10,279 nt of DNA from positions 1-10,279 of the forward strand of contig CAZAQS010000167.1 of the NCBI GenBank assembly GCA_964486825.1, written 5' to 3'. The DNA comes from CAZAQS01 sp964486825. GTDB lineage: Bacteria > Chloroflexota > Anaerolineae > Anaerolineales > UBA4823. Below are positions 1 through 6,705 of this stretch, in pieces. The notes below the pieces were generated by a model. That model searched no databases, was not told where the DNA came from, and was given only the letters and a program-made list of their open reading frames with translations. A program made the position numbers and the translations under genes. How positions within the stretch are numbered: the first letter of the stretch is position 1; every line of letters begins with the position of its first letter.

Positions 1-1
1 C

Positions 2-1573
2 TTGCTGCCGCACTTCCTGGAAGAAGGCCGGGGGGAGATCGACGTCTACTTCACACGTGTATACAACCCGATGTGGATCAACCCGGATGGGTTCATGTGG
101 CTCAAAGCCCTGCAAGACGAGAGCAAGATCAGGCTCCACGTGGCACTGACCCCCACCTGGAACGAGTCGGCCTGGTTCGCCGATTACGTGCTGCCGATGG
201 GGCACGCCGGCGAGCGGCATGACCTGATGAGCCAGGAAACACACGCCGGTCAATGGATCGCCTTCCGCCAGCCGGTACGGCGGGTTGCCATGGAGCGAGC
301 GGGCATGCAGGTCGAGCGCACCTTCCAGGCCAACCCGGGAGAAGTTTGGGAAGAGAACGAGTTCTGGATCGACCTATCGGTGCGGATGGACCCAGATGGC
401 AGCCTGGGCGTGCGCCAATGGTTCGAAAGCCCCTACCGCCCGGGGGAGATCATCAGCGTGGAGGAGTATTATCGCTGGATCTTCGAGAATAGCGTTCCCG
501 GGCTGCCTGAGGCGGCTGCTGAGCAGGGCATGAGCCCGCTGGAATATATGCGCAAGTACGGGGCCTACGAGGTCAAGAGCGCTAACTACATCCCCTATGA
601 AAAAACTCCCACCGGGATAGAGGCTTTAGCCCCACTGCCAACCGGGTACAGCCTGGACGAGGGCGAGCGGATCTATAACGACCTGGGCCAGGTGGTGGGG
701 GTGATGATCGATGGGAAGCCGAAAGCAGGCTTTACCACCCCCAGCCGCAAGCTCGAATTCTACAGCCCTACCCTGGCGGACTGGGGCTGGAATGAAAAAG
801 AATACCTGATCCCCTGGCCGCTCAAAAGCCACGTGCACCCAGAACAGATCAGCCGGGAAAAGGGAGAGATGCTGCTGCTGCCTACCTTCCGGCTGCCGAC
901 GCTGATCCACACGCGCAGCGCCAACGCCAAATGGCTGTACGAGATCAGCCACAAGAACCCGGTATGGATGCATCCCTCGGACGCCCATAGGCTGGGGGTC
1001 AAGACTGGCGATTTGATCCGGGTAGATACAGAGATCGGCTACTTCGTGGATAAAGCCTGGGTTACGGAGGGGATCAAGCCGGGTGTGATCGCCATGAGCC
1101 ACCACCTGGGTCGCTGGCGCTTACAAGAAGATACGGGGGTCAACAAAGGCGCCTCCAGCCTGGCACGGCTCGAAGAAGACGGGCAAGGTGGATACCAGCT
1201 GGACCTGATCCACGGCGCCAGGCCCTGGGAGTCGGTCGACCCGGATACCAGCCGTATCTGGTGGGAAGACGTGGGTGTGCACCAAAACCTGACGCACGCC
1301 GTCCACCCAGACCCGGTCAGCGGAGCGCATTGCTGGCTGCAAAAAGCCACCCAAGTCCGCAAGGCCGCGGAGGGCGAGAAATATGGGCAGGTATGGGTAG
1401 ATACGGTGCGTTCGATGGAGATCTACCGCCAATGGGTCAGCCTGGCGCGGCCCGCTACACGCTTCAGTCCAGATGGCACACGCCGCCCTCTATGGCTGGC
1501 GCGGCCTTTGAAGCCGGTCAAGGAAGCGTATTTGTTAAAATTAAAAGAGACGACGAACTCCGATGCAAACTAA
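2..1573 (+). CDS. Molybdopterin oxidoreductase, C-terminal part (DMSO reductase superfamily), 5'-truncated
   Basis: This is the C-terminal 523 residues of a large bis-MGD molybdenum/tungsten enzyme. The reading frame is open at the left edge, so the TTG at base 2 is an internal Leu codon, not a start. Residues about 45-80 (TPTWNESAWFADYVLP, then GERHD) match the stretch just before the cofactor-binding end of domain III in polysulfide/thiosulfate reductase-like and formate-dehydrogenase-like proteins. Residues about 290-400 are the molydopterin-dinucleotide-binding domain, with LLLPTFR, a HP-SDAHRLGVKTGDLIRV segment and a late SHHLGRW. A tail follows with WWEDVGVHQNL and VHPDPVSGAHCW (about 420-446). 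Perhaps 400-500 N-terminal residues are missing, including any Fe-S motif, the Cys/Ser/Sec metal ligand and a Tat signal, so the substrate cannot be assigned. The stop overlaps the downstream chaperone gene by 11 bases, as expected for an enzyme and its dedicated chaperone. Superfamily call is firm; subfamily is open. Confidence 0.9.
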   Translation: MLPHFLEEGRGEIDVYFTRVYNPMWINPDGFMWLKALQDESKIRLHVALTPTWNESAWFADYVLPMGHAGERHDLMSQETHAGQWIAFRQPVRRVAMERAGMQVERTFQANPGEVWEENEFWIDLSVRMDPDGSLGVRQWFESPYRPGEIISVEEYYRWIFENSVPGLPEAAAEQGMSPLEYMRKYGAYEVKSANYIPYEKTPTGIEALAPLPTGYSLDEGERIYNDLGQVVGVMIDGKPKAGFTTPSRKLEFYSPTLADWGWNEKEYLIPWPLKSHVHPEQISREKGEMLLLPTFRLPTLIHTRSANAKWLYEISHKNPVWMHPSDAHRLGVKTGDLIRVDTEIGYFVDKAWVTEGIKPGVIAMSHHLGRWRLQEDTGVNKGASSLARLEEDGQGGYQLDLIHGARPWESVDPDTSRIWWEDVGVHQNLTHAVHPDPVSGAHCWLQKATQVRKAAEGEKYGQVWVDTVRSMEIYRQWVSLARPATRFSPDGTRRPLWLARPLKPVKEAYLLKLKETTNSDAN

Positions 1574-2594
1574 TCCAATAGCAAGCGTACTTCGCGAAGC
1601 GCAAACAGCGCAGGCCAGGTGTATAGCCTACGATCTATTCGCAGGGCTGTTCCTGGAAGGGCCTACCAACGCAACCCGGGACTATATAGCGGCGGCGCCC
1701 GAGCTGGAGAAGGCGCTGGGCGGCCTGGAAGATCCTGTCCAACCCGCGGCAGATCATTTCCACCTGTTTGGCTTCAACGTCTTCCCCTACCAGAGCATGT
1801 TCCTTGATATCGATGGCAACCTGGGTGGAGAGCAAAGCGAACGGGTCCTGAATTTTTACCGGCAGGCCGGCTTCGACCTGACTCCCAATTCTCCCAGCAG
1901 TGGATATGCGGCTGGAGAGAGCCCGGACCATATCGGGCTGGAGCTGGCTTTCCTGAGCTTCTTGAGCGGTGCGGAGGCGGACGCGATCCAGGACGGAGAG
2001 GAGCTTCACGTACACCGGATCCAGAGCTTGCAACGCGATTTTTTCGACCAGCACCTGCTGCCCTGGCTGCCCGTCCTGGTTCAGGCGGTCGGACAGCAGG
2101 GGCTGCCATTCTACTCAGAATTATCCCGGCTGACCCTGGAGCTGGCTTGCGAACACCGGGCTGCATTAGGGGAAGGGGTCGCAGTGAGGCAGGCGGCCTT
2201 CGCCCTGCCTCACCCCCCGGCGCTGCTGGAGAACGAGAAGACCAGTTTGAAGGATATCGCCGCTTACCTGCTGACACCGGCCTATAGTGGCATCTATCTC
2301 AGCCGGGATGATATCGCCCGCCTGGGGCGCAGCCATAAATTACCGCGTGGCTTCGGAGGGCGTACACAGATGCTGTCCAACCTGCTGCACTCGGCCGTGG
2401 ATTACGATCACCTGCCAGTGTTGATCTCAGACTTGCATGCTGTGCTGGACATATGGCAGGCTGCCTACCAGTCTTTCGCAGAAAAAGAGCCTGCCTGGAG
2501 GCCCTCCGCCCAGGCCTGGATGGAAAGGTTGCAGGCAACACGGACGATCCTGGAAAGAGTCGCCAGCGGTGCGAGCCAGGTAGAGGAGCTTTAG
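1563..2594 (+). CDS. TorD/DmsD-family maturation chaperone with long C-terminal extension
   Basis: A cytoplasmic chaperone expected to bind the apo-molybdoenzyme encoded just upstream and hold it until the cofactor is inserted. The all-alpha TorD core is visible in residues about 10-215: YDLFAGLF near the start, the family signature ESPDHIGLELAFLSFL at 119-134 (Pro-Asp-His then a Glu-Leu helix), and a QRDFFDQHLLPWLP helix at 157-170. Usual members are about 200 residues. This one has 343, the extra 130 residues containing LSRDDIARLGR and LPRGFGGR (about 246-266) and a Trp-rich helical end. I do not recognise a named domain there. The ATG at 1563 overlaps the upstream stop by 11 bases, implying translational coupling, and a stop codon (TAG) abuts the next gene. 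The family call is well supported; the identity of its client rests on gene order. Confidence 0.88.
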   Translation: MQTNPIASVLREAQTAQARCIAYDLFAGLFLEGPTNATRDYIAAAPELEKALGGLEDPVQPAADHFHLFGFNVFPYQSMFLDIDGNLGGEQSERVLNFYRQAGFDLTPNSPSSGYAAGESPDHIGLELAFLSFLSGAEADAIQDGEELHVHRIQSLQRDFFDQHLLPWLPVLVQAVGQQGLPFYSELSRLTLELACEHRAALGEGVAVRQAAFALPHPPALLENEKTSLKDIAAYLLTPAYSGIYLSRDDIARLGRSHKLPRGFGGRTQMLSNLLHSAVDYDHLPVLISDLHAVLDIWQAAYQSFAEKEPAWRPSAQAWMERLQATRTILERVASGASQVEEL

Positions 2595-3224
2595 ATGGAT
2601 TGGATACTCAACAAAACAAACCCCCTGTCCAGCTGGATCGAGGAGAGCCCGCTCGAGCCTTTGCTGGCGGCTTCGGCTTCTCGCCACAGGCACCTGTGCC
2701 CGCGCCAGGTCCTGGGGGTTCGCATCGGCCTGGCCGGGGCAGCCGCTCTAAGCCTGGAGGCGCCTCGGCAGGACAAACGGATGCTGGTCATCGCCGAGAC
2801 GCCCGGATGTTTCCTGGACGGGTTGGAGGCAGCTACGGGATGCACGCCCGGCGGCAGAAGGCTGTTCATCGTGGATTACGGGAAAGCAGCGGCGGCTTTC
2901 ATCGACGTGAAAACCGGGAGAGCGGTGCGAGTGGCGCCGCAGCCGGATATCCGCCAGCGCGCCCACGTGTACGCGCCATCAGAGACGCGCCGCTACTTCG
3001 CCATGCTGCACGGCTACCAGGCCATGCCGGTAAACGAGCTGTTGATCTTCCAGGAGATCGAGCTGGAGCGACCGGTCCAGGAGTGGATTGGCCGGGCGGG
3101 GGTACGGACCGAATGCGAGCTATGCGGGGAGGAGATCAGCAACCAACGCGAGGTGGTAAGGGAGGGGGTGGTATTATGCCGCGCCTGCGCGGAAGAGGCG
3201 TATTACAACAGGCCTAAAGCATAA
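2595..3224 (+). CDS. FmdE-family zinc protein (formylmethanofuran dehydrogenase subunit E-like)
   Basis: A 209-residue soluble protein of the FmdE family, first named from archaeal tungsten/molybdenum formylmethanofuran dehydrogenase operons but widespread in bacteria, where its job is poorly defined. Visible hallmarks are H31-x-HLCP at 33-36 (usual HGHxCPG, here with Arg at both Gly positions), ETPGCFLDGLEAATGCTPGG at 68-87, DYGKAAAAFIDVKTGRAVRV at 94-113, and a C-terminal zinc ribbon C174-x2-C177 / C195-x2-C198. The ATG follows the chaperone stop with no gap, with GAGGAG (2583-2588) as ribosome site inside the upstream gene, so it is in the same transcript as the oxidoreductase and TorD genes. 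That context suggests a role in metal or cofactor handling for the molybdoenzyme, which is inference. No membrane segment or signal peptide is apparent. Confidence 0.87.
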   Translation: MDWILNKTNPLSSWIEESPLEPLLAASASRHRHLCPRQVLGVRIGLAGAAALSLEAPRQDKRMLVIAETPGCFLDGLEAATGCTPGGRRLFIVDYGKAAAAFIDVKTGRAVRVAPQPDIRQRAHVYAPSETRRYFAMLHGYQAMPVNELLIFQEIELERPVQEWIGRAGVRTECELCGEEISNQREVVREGVVLCRACAEEAYYNRPKA

Positions 3225-3311
3225 ATGGCTTTGCAGCCTGAGCCATTTCACGACAGAAAAACCGCTACGACGGCATCACACCCGCCAGGCCGTATATAAA
3301 ACCTGGCCAGG
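3223..3311. terminator. Weak hairpins in convergent intergenic spacer
   Basis: The 174-bp gap between the FmdE gene and the convergent iclR-type gene contains no credible coding sequence. Two inverted repeats are present: AAATGGCT (3223-3230) with AGCCATTT (3241-3248), an 8-bp stem overlapping the FmdE stop, and GCCAGG (3284-3289) with CCTGGC (3302-3307). Either could end transcription in both directions, but neither is followed by a proper T-run, so intrinsic termination is only possible, not shown. Confidence 0.3.
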
Positions 3312-3398
3312 TAATATCGAAAGCAAGCTTTGCGCCTTCCGATTGGCGTGAGGCAGGTTGGGATTTGACGTTGATAACGAGAAAGATACTGACCAGCT

Positions 3399-4184
3399 CT
3401 ACGAGATTTGGGTCGTTCTAGCAGCGATTTCTGCCGCCACTTGATTTGCCAAATCTACTAAGCTTTCTATATTGATCCGTTTTTCGTGCATAAGGTGTCG
3501 CGGGTAGGCCAGGCTGACCGCGAGTTTAACCCGGTTTTGTTTGTCGTATACCGGCACCCCAATCGCTCCCACTTCATCGTAATGTTCGCCATCATTGATG
3601 GCATATTTTTGTTCCCTGATTTTTTGAATTTGTTCCCACAGCACAGCTTTATCCTTAATGGTGCGTGGTGTATAACCAACCAGAGGAACGGCTTCCATGA
3701 ATTGGCGAATGAATTCATCGCTCTGGAAAGACAGGAGGACTTTTCCCAGGGCAGTACTGTGTAAGGATATTACGCCTCCGGTTTCTACTACGATCTTGAT
3801 CGGACCGCGCCCATCAAATACAGCGAGGTATACGAGTTGAAAATTAACCAATGTCCCCAGGTAAAAGTTATATTGAAAACGGTCTGCAAAGCTTTCGAAT
3901 ACTTTTTGGGCTGTTTCTGGTAATGGGTTTTGGTGCAAGTAAAGGTTTGCCAGGCGGAGAACTTTTGGCCCCAGGGAGTAGCGTTGGGTATCTTGGTCCT
4001 GCTCCAAATAACCGGCATTGGTTAAGGTGGTCAAAATCCGGTAAATTGTTGCTGGATTTATTTCCAATTCCCTGCTTAATTCTCGCACTCCCCACTCTGT
4101 TTGCCCTATATTGAATGTATCTAAAATCAGGAGAGCCTTGGCTAAAGACTGATTTGGCTGTTGGTTGATAAATTCATTTTTCAT
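3399..4184 (-). CDS. IclR-family transcriptional regulator
   Basis: A 261-residue cytoplasmic DNA-binding regulator, the normal length for the family. The N-terminal winged helix-turn-helix covers about residues 12-70: SLAKALLILDTF opens the domain, VRELSRELEINPATIYRIL is the HTH, and the wing is NAGYLEQDQDTQRYSLG. The effector-binding domain spans about 75-255, with the family signature YAINDGEHYDEVGAIGVPVYD at about 194-214 and HSTALGKVLLSF at 142-153. Start: ATG at 4184 preceded by GGAG five bases upstream; stop TAG at 3401-3399. It is transcribed away from the ABC-transporter operon, with a 235-bp shared control region, the classic layout for a local regulator of the divergent operon, sometimes also autoregulated. 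Its effector is probably the imported compound or a breakdown product (inference). It could repress or activate; the operator position favours repression. Confidence 0.92.
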   Translation of the reverse strand: MKNEFINQQPNQSLAKALLILDTFNIGQTEWGVRELSRELEINPATIYRILTTLTNAGYLEQDQDTQRYSLGPKVLRLANLYLHQNPLPETAQKVFESFADRFQYNFYLGTLVNFQLVYLAVFDGRGPIKIVVETGGVISLHSTALGKVLLSFQSDEFIRQFMEAVPLVGYTPRTIKDKAVLWEQIQKIREQKYAINDGEHYDEVGAIGVPVYDKQNRVKLAVSLAYPRHLMHEKRINIESLVDLANQVAAEIAARTTQIS

Positions 4185-4224
4185 TACGACTCCAGGCCTA
4201 TCAAGTACTTGGCTTAGATTTTAC

Positions 4225-4249
4225 TCCAATTGGAAAATTCTTTATAAAG
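4225..4249. promoter_or_regulatory. Two short palindromes upstream of the IclR gene
   Basis: TCCAATTGGA (4225-4234) and CTTTATAAAG (4240-4249) are perfect 10-bp palindromes lying 41-65 bases ahead of the regulator's ATG, where its own promoter should be. The second contains a TATAAA-like -10 on the - strand, but no good -35 is seen at the right spacing. They may be regulator binding sites or merely AT-rich chance palindromes. Confidence 0.3.
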
Positions 4250-4302
4250 TCCTTATTGAGGGGCTATAAAATGATTGTTTAAGGAAAAAGACCTTATTTA
4301 TC

Positions 4303-4331
4303 TTGACAATTTTAGCGACTTCAATTATAAA
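4303..4331 (+). promoter_or_regulatory. Sigma-70-type promoter of the ABC transporter operon
   Basis: A consensus -35 TTGACA (4303-4308) is followed after exactly 17 bases by TATAAA (4326-4331), five of six matches to the -10 consensus. Predicted transcription start is about 4338-4340, leaving a leader of roughly 80 bases before the binding-protein ATG. The flanks are AT-rich. This is by far the best promoter seen in the window. Its strength suggests that a repressor is needed to keep the operon off. Confidence 0.8.
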
Positions 4332-4351
4332 TAATTTCAGGGGAAGAAACA

Positions 4352-4372
4352 ATGTTTCTTTATTTGAAACAT
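4352..4372. promoter_or_regulatory. Candidate IclR-family operator, ATGTTTC-N7-GAAACAT
   Basis: A perfect 7+7 inverted repeat, ATGTTTC (4352-4358) and GAAACAT (4366-4372), with a 7-base AT spacer. It lies about 13-34 bases after the predicted start point of the transporter promoter and is the most regular dyad in the divergent region. IclR-family dimers commonly bind short AT-rich inverted repeats near their own gene. A site just downstream of the start point would act by blocking polymerase. Binding by the adjacent regulator is inference. A role as an RNA hairpin is less likely because the stem is AT-rich and there is no T-run. Confidence 0.6.
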
Positions 4373-4419
4373 CTAAACACTTCACAATTATACATATAAA
4401 TCAAGAAGGAGAGTAAACC

Positions 4420-5682
4420 ATGAGGAAGAATCGGTTTTTTGGATTAGTTTCATCCCTCATCGCCCTATTGGTTGTAGCAGGATGTGCCAGCCCTGCTACC
4501 CCCACTCCGGACGCGTCGCCAACACCTGTAGATGACGCGCCTGCCACCACTCCTGGCGAGCCGGTCTCCCCACCAGCAGCCGGAGAGCCTATCCGTATCG
4601 GTCTTTATGGTCCCCTTACCGGGCCGGTAGCCTTCCTGGGTGAAGGTTTCGATATGGGTATCCGTCTGGCGATCGAGGATTTGGGAGGTGAAATAGAAGG
4701 GCATCCTATCCAATATGTTTCAGCAGACAATCGCGCTAATCCAACGGATGCCGTTAATGCTGTCAGCAGGCTGATGGATGTCGATCAGGTGCATGCTATC
4801 ATTGGAGGGGGTGCATCCTCCGCCACCATCGGCGCCCTTCCCATCATTGCCGAAGGGCAGACCCCCGCTGTATCTGCTACTTCAACAAACCCCTTCATTT
4901 ACGATATGATCGGCGTTGGAGGCAATGAGTGGGCTTTCCGCATCAATCCAGATGATCTGATCATGGCGCGAGGCTATGCTGAATATATCCATGAACAGGG
5001 CGTAAACCGCATATCTCTGGTGGCTGAAAATACAGATTTTGGCCGGGGCGCCATGAACGCCTACAAGCCCATTTTCAATGATCTAGGAGTTGCTATTGCC
5101 ACTGAGGATTATTTTGACCTTGGCACATCCGATTTCAGGCCCGCCCTTACTTCAATGCGAGGCGCAAACCCCGATGCCGTTCTGATCGTCATGACCGAGA
5201 ATGACTGCGCCACATTCATGCGCCAATACCGGGAAGTGGGCATCGAGGCTGATGTTTATTCTCGTGGAGCCTGCACCTCCCCGCTATTTCTCGAACTTAC
5301 TGCTGACGATCCCTCCATTGCTGAAGGAATCGTGGAATTCTCATTCTTCTATGGCCTCCAGGACCCTGAACTGGCTGAGAGGTTCTTGGCACGCTGGGGT
5401 ACTCCCATCACTGGTCACCGCATGGGTGGTTACTACGCCATGTACTACACGCTTGCTCCAGCTATCCAGGCCGTCATACAGTCCGGCAATGAAATTACAC
5501 GCGAGAATATCCGAGATGCTCTCGAAGATTTAAATGTAGAAACACCGGCTGGCTTAATCTCCTTCGATGAACACAATCAGGCCTACACCAACGGCGTTCT
5601 GACCGTCAATCGAGACGGACAGGTTCAACTTCTCGAAATCCTTGAGCTTGGGCCCGTCGACCATTCAATTTTACAGCAATAA
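4420..5682 (+). CDS. Branched-chain-amino-acid-type ABC transporter substrate-binding lipoprotein (LivJ/LivK-like)
   Basis: This is the extracytoplasmic solute receptor that captures the substrate and delivers it to the LivHM channel. Residues 1-22 form a lipoprotein signal: MRKNR, a hydrophobic core, and lipobox VAGC with Cys22 as the lipidated residue. A Pro/Thr-rich flexible tether (about 23-55) joins it to the type I periplasmic-binding fold (Peripla_BP_6), about 57-415, which opens with IRIGLYGPLTGPVAFLGEG. The segments GGASSATIG (129-138) and AVSATSTNP (150-158) align with the places where Liv-type receptors hold the alpha-carboxylate and amino group, so an amino-acid-like ligand is likely. 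The exact ligand is not readable, since this family also binds amides, urea and aromatic acids. The ATG has AAGGAG (4406-4411) eight bases upstream. It is first in the operon, behind a strong promoter and ahead of a stable hairpin, consistent with higher expression than the permease genes. Confidence 0.93.
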   Translation: MRKNRFFGLVSSLIALLVVAGCASPATPTPDASPTPVDDAPATTPGEPVSPPAAGEPIRIGLYGPLTGPVAFLGEGFDMGIRLAIEDLGGEIEGHPIQYVSADNRANPTDAVNAVSRLMDVDQVHAIIGGGASSATIGALPIIAEGQTPAVSATSTNPFIYDMIGVGGNEWAFRINPDDLIMARGYAEYIHEQGVNRISLVAENTDFGRGAMNAYKPIFNDLGVAIATEDYFDLGTSDFRPALTSMRGANPDAVLIVMTENDCATFMRQYREVGIEADVYSRGACTSPLFLELTADDPSIAEGIVEFSFFYGLQDPELAERFLARWGTPITGHRMGGYYAMYYTLAPAIQAVIQSGNEITRENIRDALEDLNVETPAGLISFDEHNQAYTNGVLTVNRDGQVQLLEILELGPVDHSILQQ

Positions 5683-5695
5683 CAAAACAACCATA

Positions 5696-5728
5696 ATAAG
5701 GCGCCAGGGAATAGCCCTGGCGCCTTAT
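5696..5728 (+). terminator. Stable intra-operon hairpin after the binding-protein gene (leaky terminator or mRNA stabiliser)
   Basis: ATAAGGCGCCAGGG (5696-5709) and CCCTGGCGCCTTAT (5715-5728) pair as a perfect 14-bp stem with loop AATAG, 14 bases after the binding-protein stop. The 3' side has only CCTTAT and no real T-run, so full intrinsic termination is doubtful. Such hairpins between a binding-protein gene and its permease genes are known to raise relative receptor expression by partial termination or by protecting the upstream mRNA. The rest of the 135-bp gap (5729-5817) shows no convincing promoter. Confidence 0.75.
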
Positions 5729-5817
5729 AACAAGGTGTTATAGCTAGAAGAGCCAATATTACGACTGTACTTTCTCACTTTGAATCAACAGATCCCAATT
5801 TAGAGAAAAGGAAGCAC

Positions 5818-6705
5818 ATGCCACTTCAAGTACAGATTTTTATGGAAACCTTGCTAAATGGTCTGACGCTGGGGGGGCTTTATGCGCTGGTAACTCTCGG
5901 ATTGGCGTTGACCTTTAGTGTGATCGGTATCGTCAATTTCGCCCACGGCGATCTATTCATGGTCTCGGGTTATACCCTATTTGTGCTGCTGAACATGCGC
6001 GCAGCATTTCTGCCTTATCCAGTTATTATCGTTGTAGTAATAGGGATGTGCGCTCTGTATGCCGTCTTGATGGCTAGAGTGGCTATCCATCCCATTATTG
6101 AAAAAACCTGGCGCACCCATGCCGTTGCAACGTTAGGCGTCTCGATCATCTTACAAAACGCTGCTCTCGTCTACTTCACAGGTGATCCGAGACAGGTTCC
6201 CACTTTCCTTTCCACCATGATTGTTTCACCTTTTGGCATCCGGACATCCGTCCAGCGTTTGTTGATCGTGGTGGTTGTGGTGCTTGTGTTTATCGGATTG
6301 CAGTGGTTCGTGAAACGCACCAAACTCGGTAAAACAATGCGAGCAGTTTCGCAAAACCGGGAAATGTGTGAGGTGGTTGGAATAGATGTCAAGCGGGTAG
6401 CAATGGTGACCTTTGCCATCGGTGGGGCAATCACCGGATTGGCAGCTGCACTTATTGCTCCACTCTTCAGCGTATATCCAACCATGGGACTTTTGCTTAC
6501 TTTGAAAGCGTTAGCTGCTATAGTAATGGGGGGGATGGGGCATGTGAACGGCGCTTTGTACTCAGCCTTTATCCTCGGGATTGTTGAAGCAATCTTCGGT
6601 ACTTATGTCTCCTTTGCCTACCGCGATGTCATCTCTTTCGGGCTCTTTATTTTAATCCTGTTTCTGCGCCCTCAAGGCCTCTTTGGACGGAGGGTGGGAT
6701 TGTGA
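5818..6705 (+). CDS. livH: Branched-chain-amino-acid-type ABC permease, LivH family
   Basis: One of two inner-membrane channel subunits of the importer. It has 295 residues, the normal length. The family N-terminal pattern NGLTLGGLYALVTLGLAL (14-31) leads into VNFAHGDLFMVSGY (39-52). The cytoplasmic coupling loop that docks the ATPase is GKTMRAVSQNREMCEVVGID (171-190), and the late segment ALAAIVMGGMGHVNGALYSA (231-250) is also typical. About eight hydrophobic segments are visible, ending LFLRPQGLFGRR. The ATG has AAGGA (5808-5812) five bases upstream. Its stop overlaps the next start by four bases. The symbol denotes family; the substrate need not be leucine, isoleucine or valine. Confidence 0.93.
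   Translation: MPLQVQIFMETLLNGLTLGGLYALVTLGLALTFSVIGIVNFAHGDLFMVSGYTLFVLLNMRAAFLPYPVIIVVVIGMCALYAVLMARVAIHPIIEKTWRTHAVATLGVSIILQNAALVYFTGDPRQVPTFLSTMIVSPFGIRTSVQRLLIVVVVVLVFIGLQWFVKRTKLGKTMRAVSQNREMCEVVGIDVKRVAMVTFAIGGAITGLAAALIAPLFSVYPTMGLLLTLKALAAIVMGGMGHVNGALYSAFILGIVEAIFGTYVSFAYRDVISFGLFILILFLRPQGLFGRRVGL

Noticed and set aside
1774..2277. - strand open frame (167 codons) opposite the TorD gene
   Set aside because: It is an antisense shadow of GC-rich coding DNA; the translation is low-complexity Arg/Pro/Gly with no recognisable domain.
2453..3217. Long + strand open frame (254 codons) across the TorD and FmdE genes
   Set aside because: It overlaps two genes with clear family motifs in other frames. 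Its product is Gly/Arg/Pro-rich with no motif, typical of an out-of-frame reading of GC-rich coding DNA.
3225..3299. ATG directly after the FmdE stop opening a 24-codon frame
   Set aside because: It has no ribosome site of its own and lies over the hairpin at 3223-3248. Composition is uninformative, so it is most likely chance.
5729..5817. Possible secondary promoter before livH (TTGAAT at 5780-5785)
   Set aside because: No acceptable -10 element lies 16-18 bases downstream, so it is not reported as a promoter.
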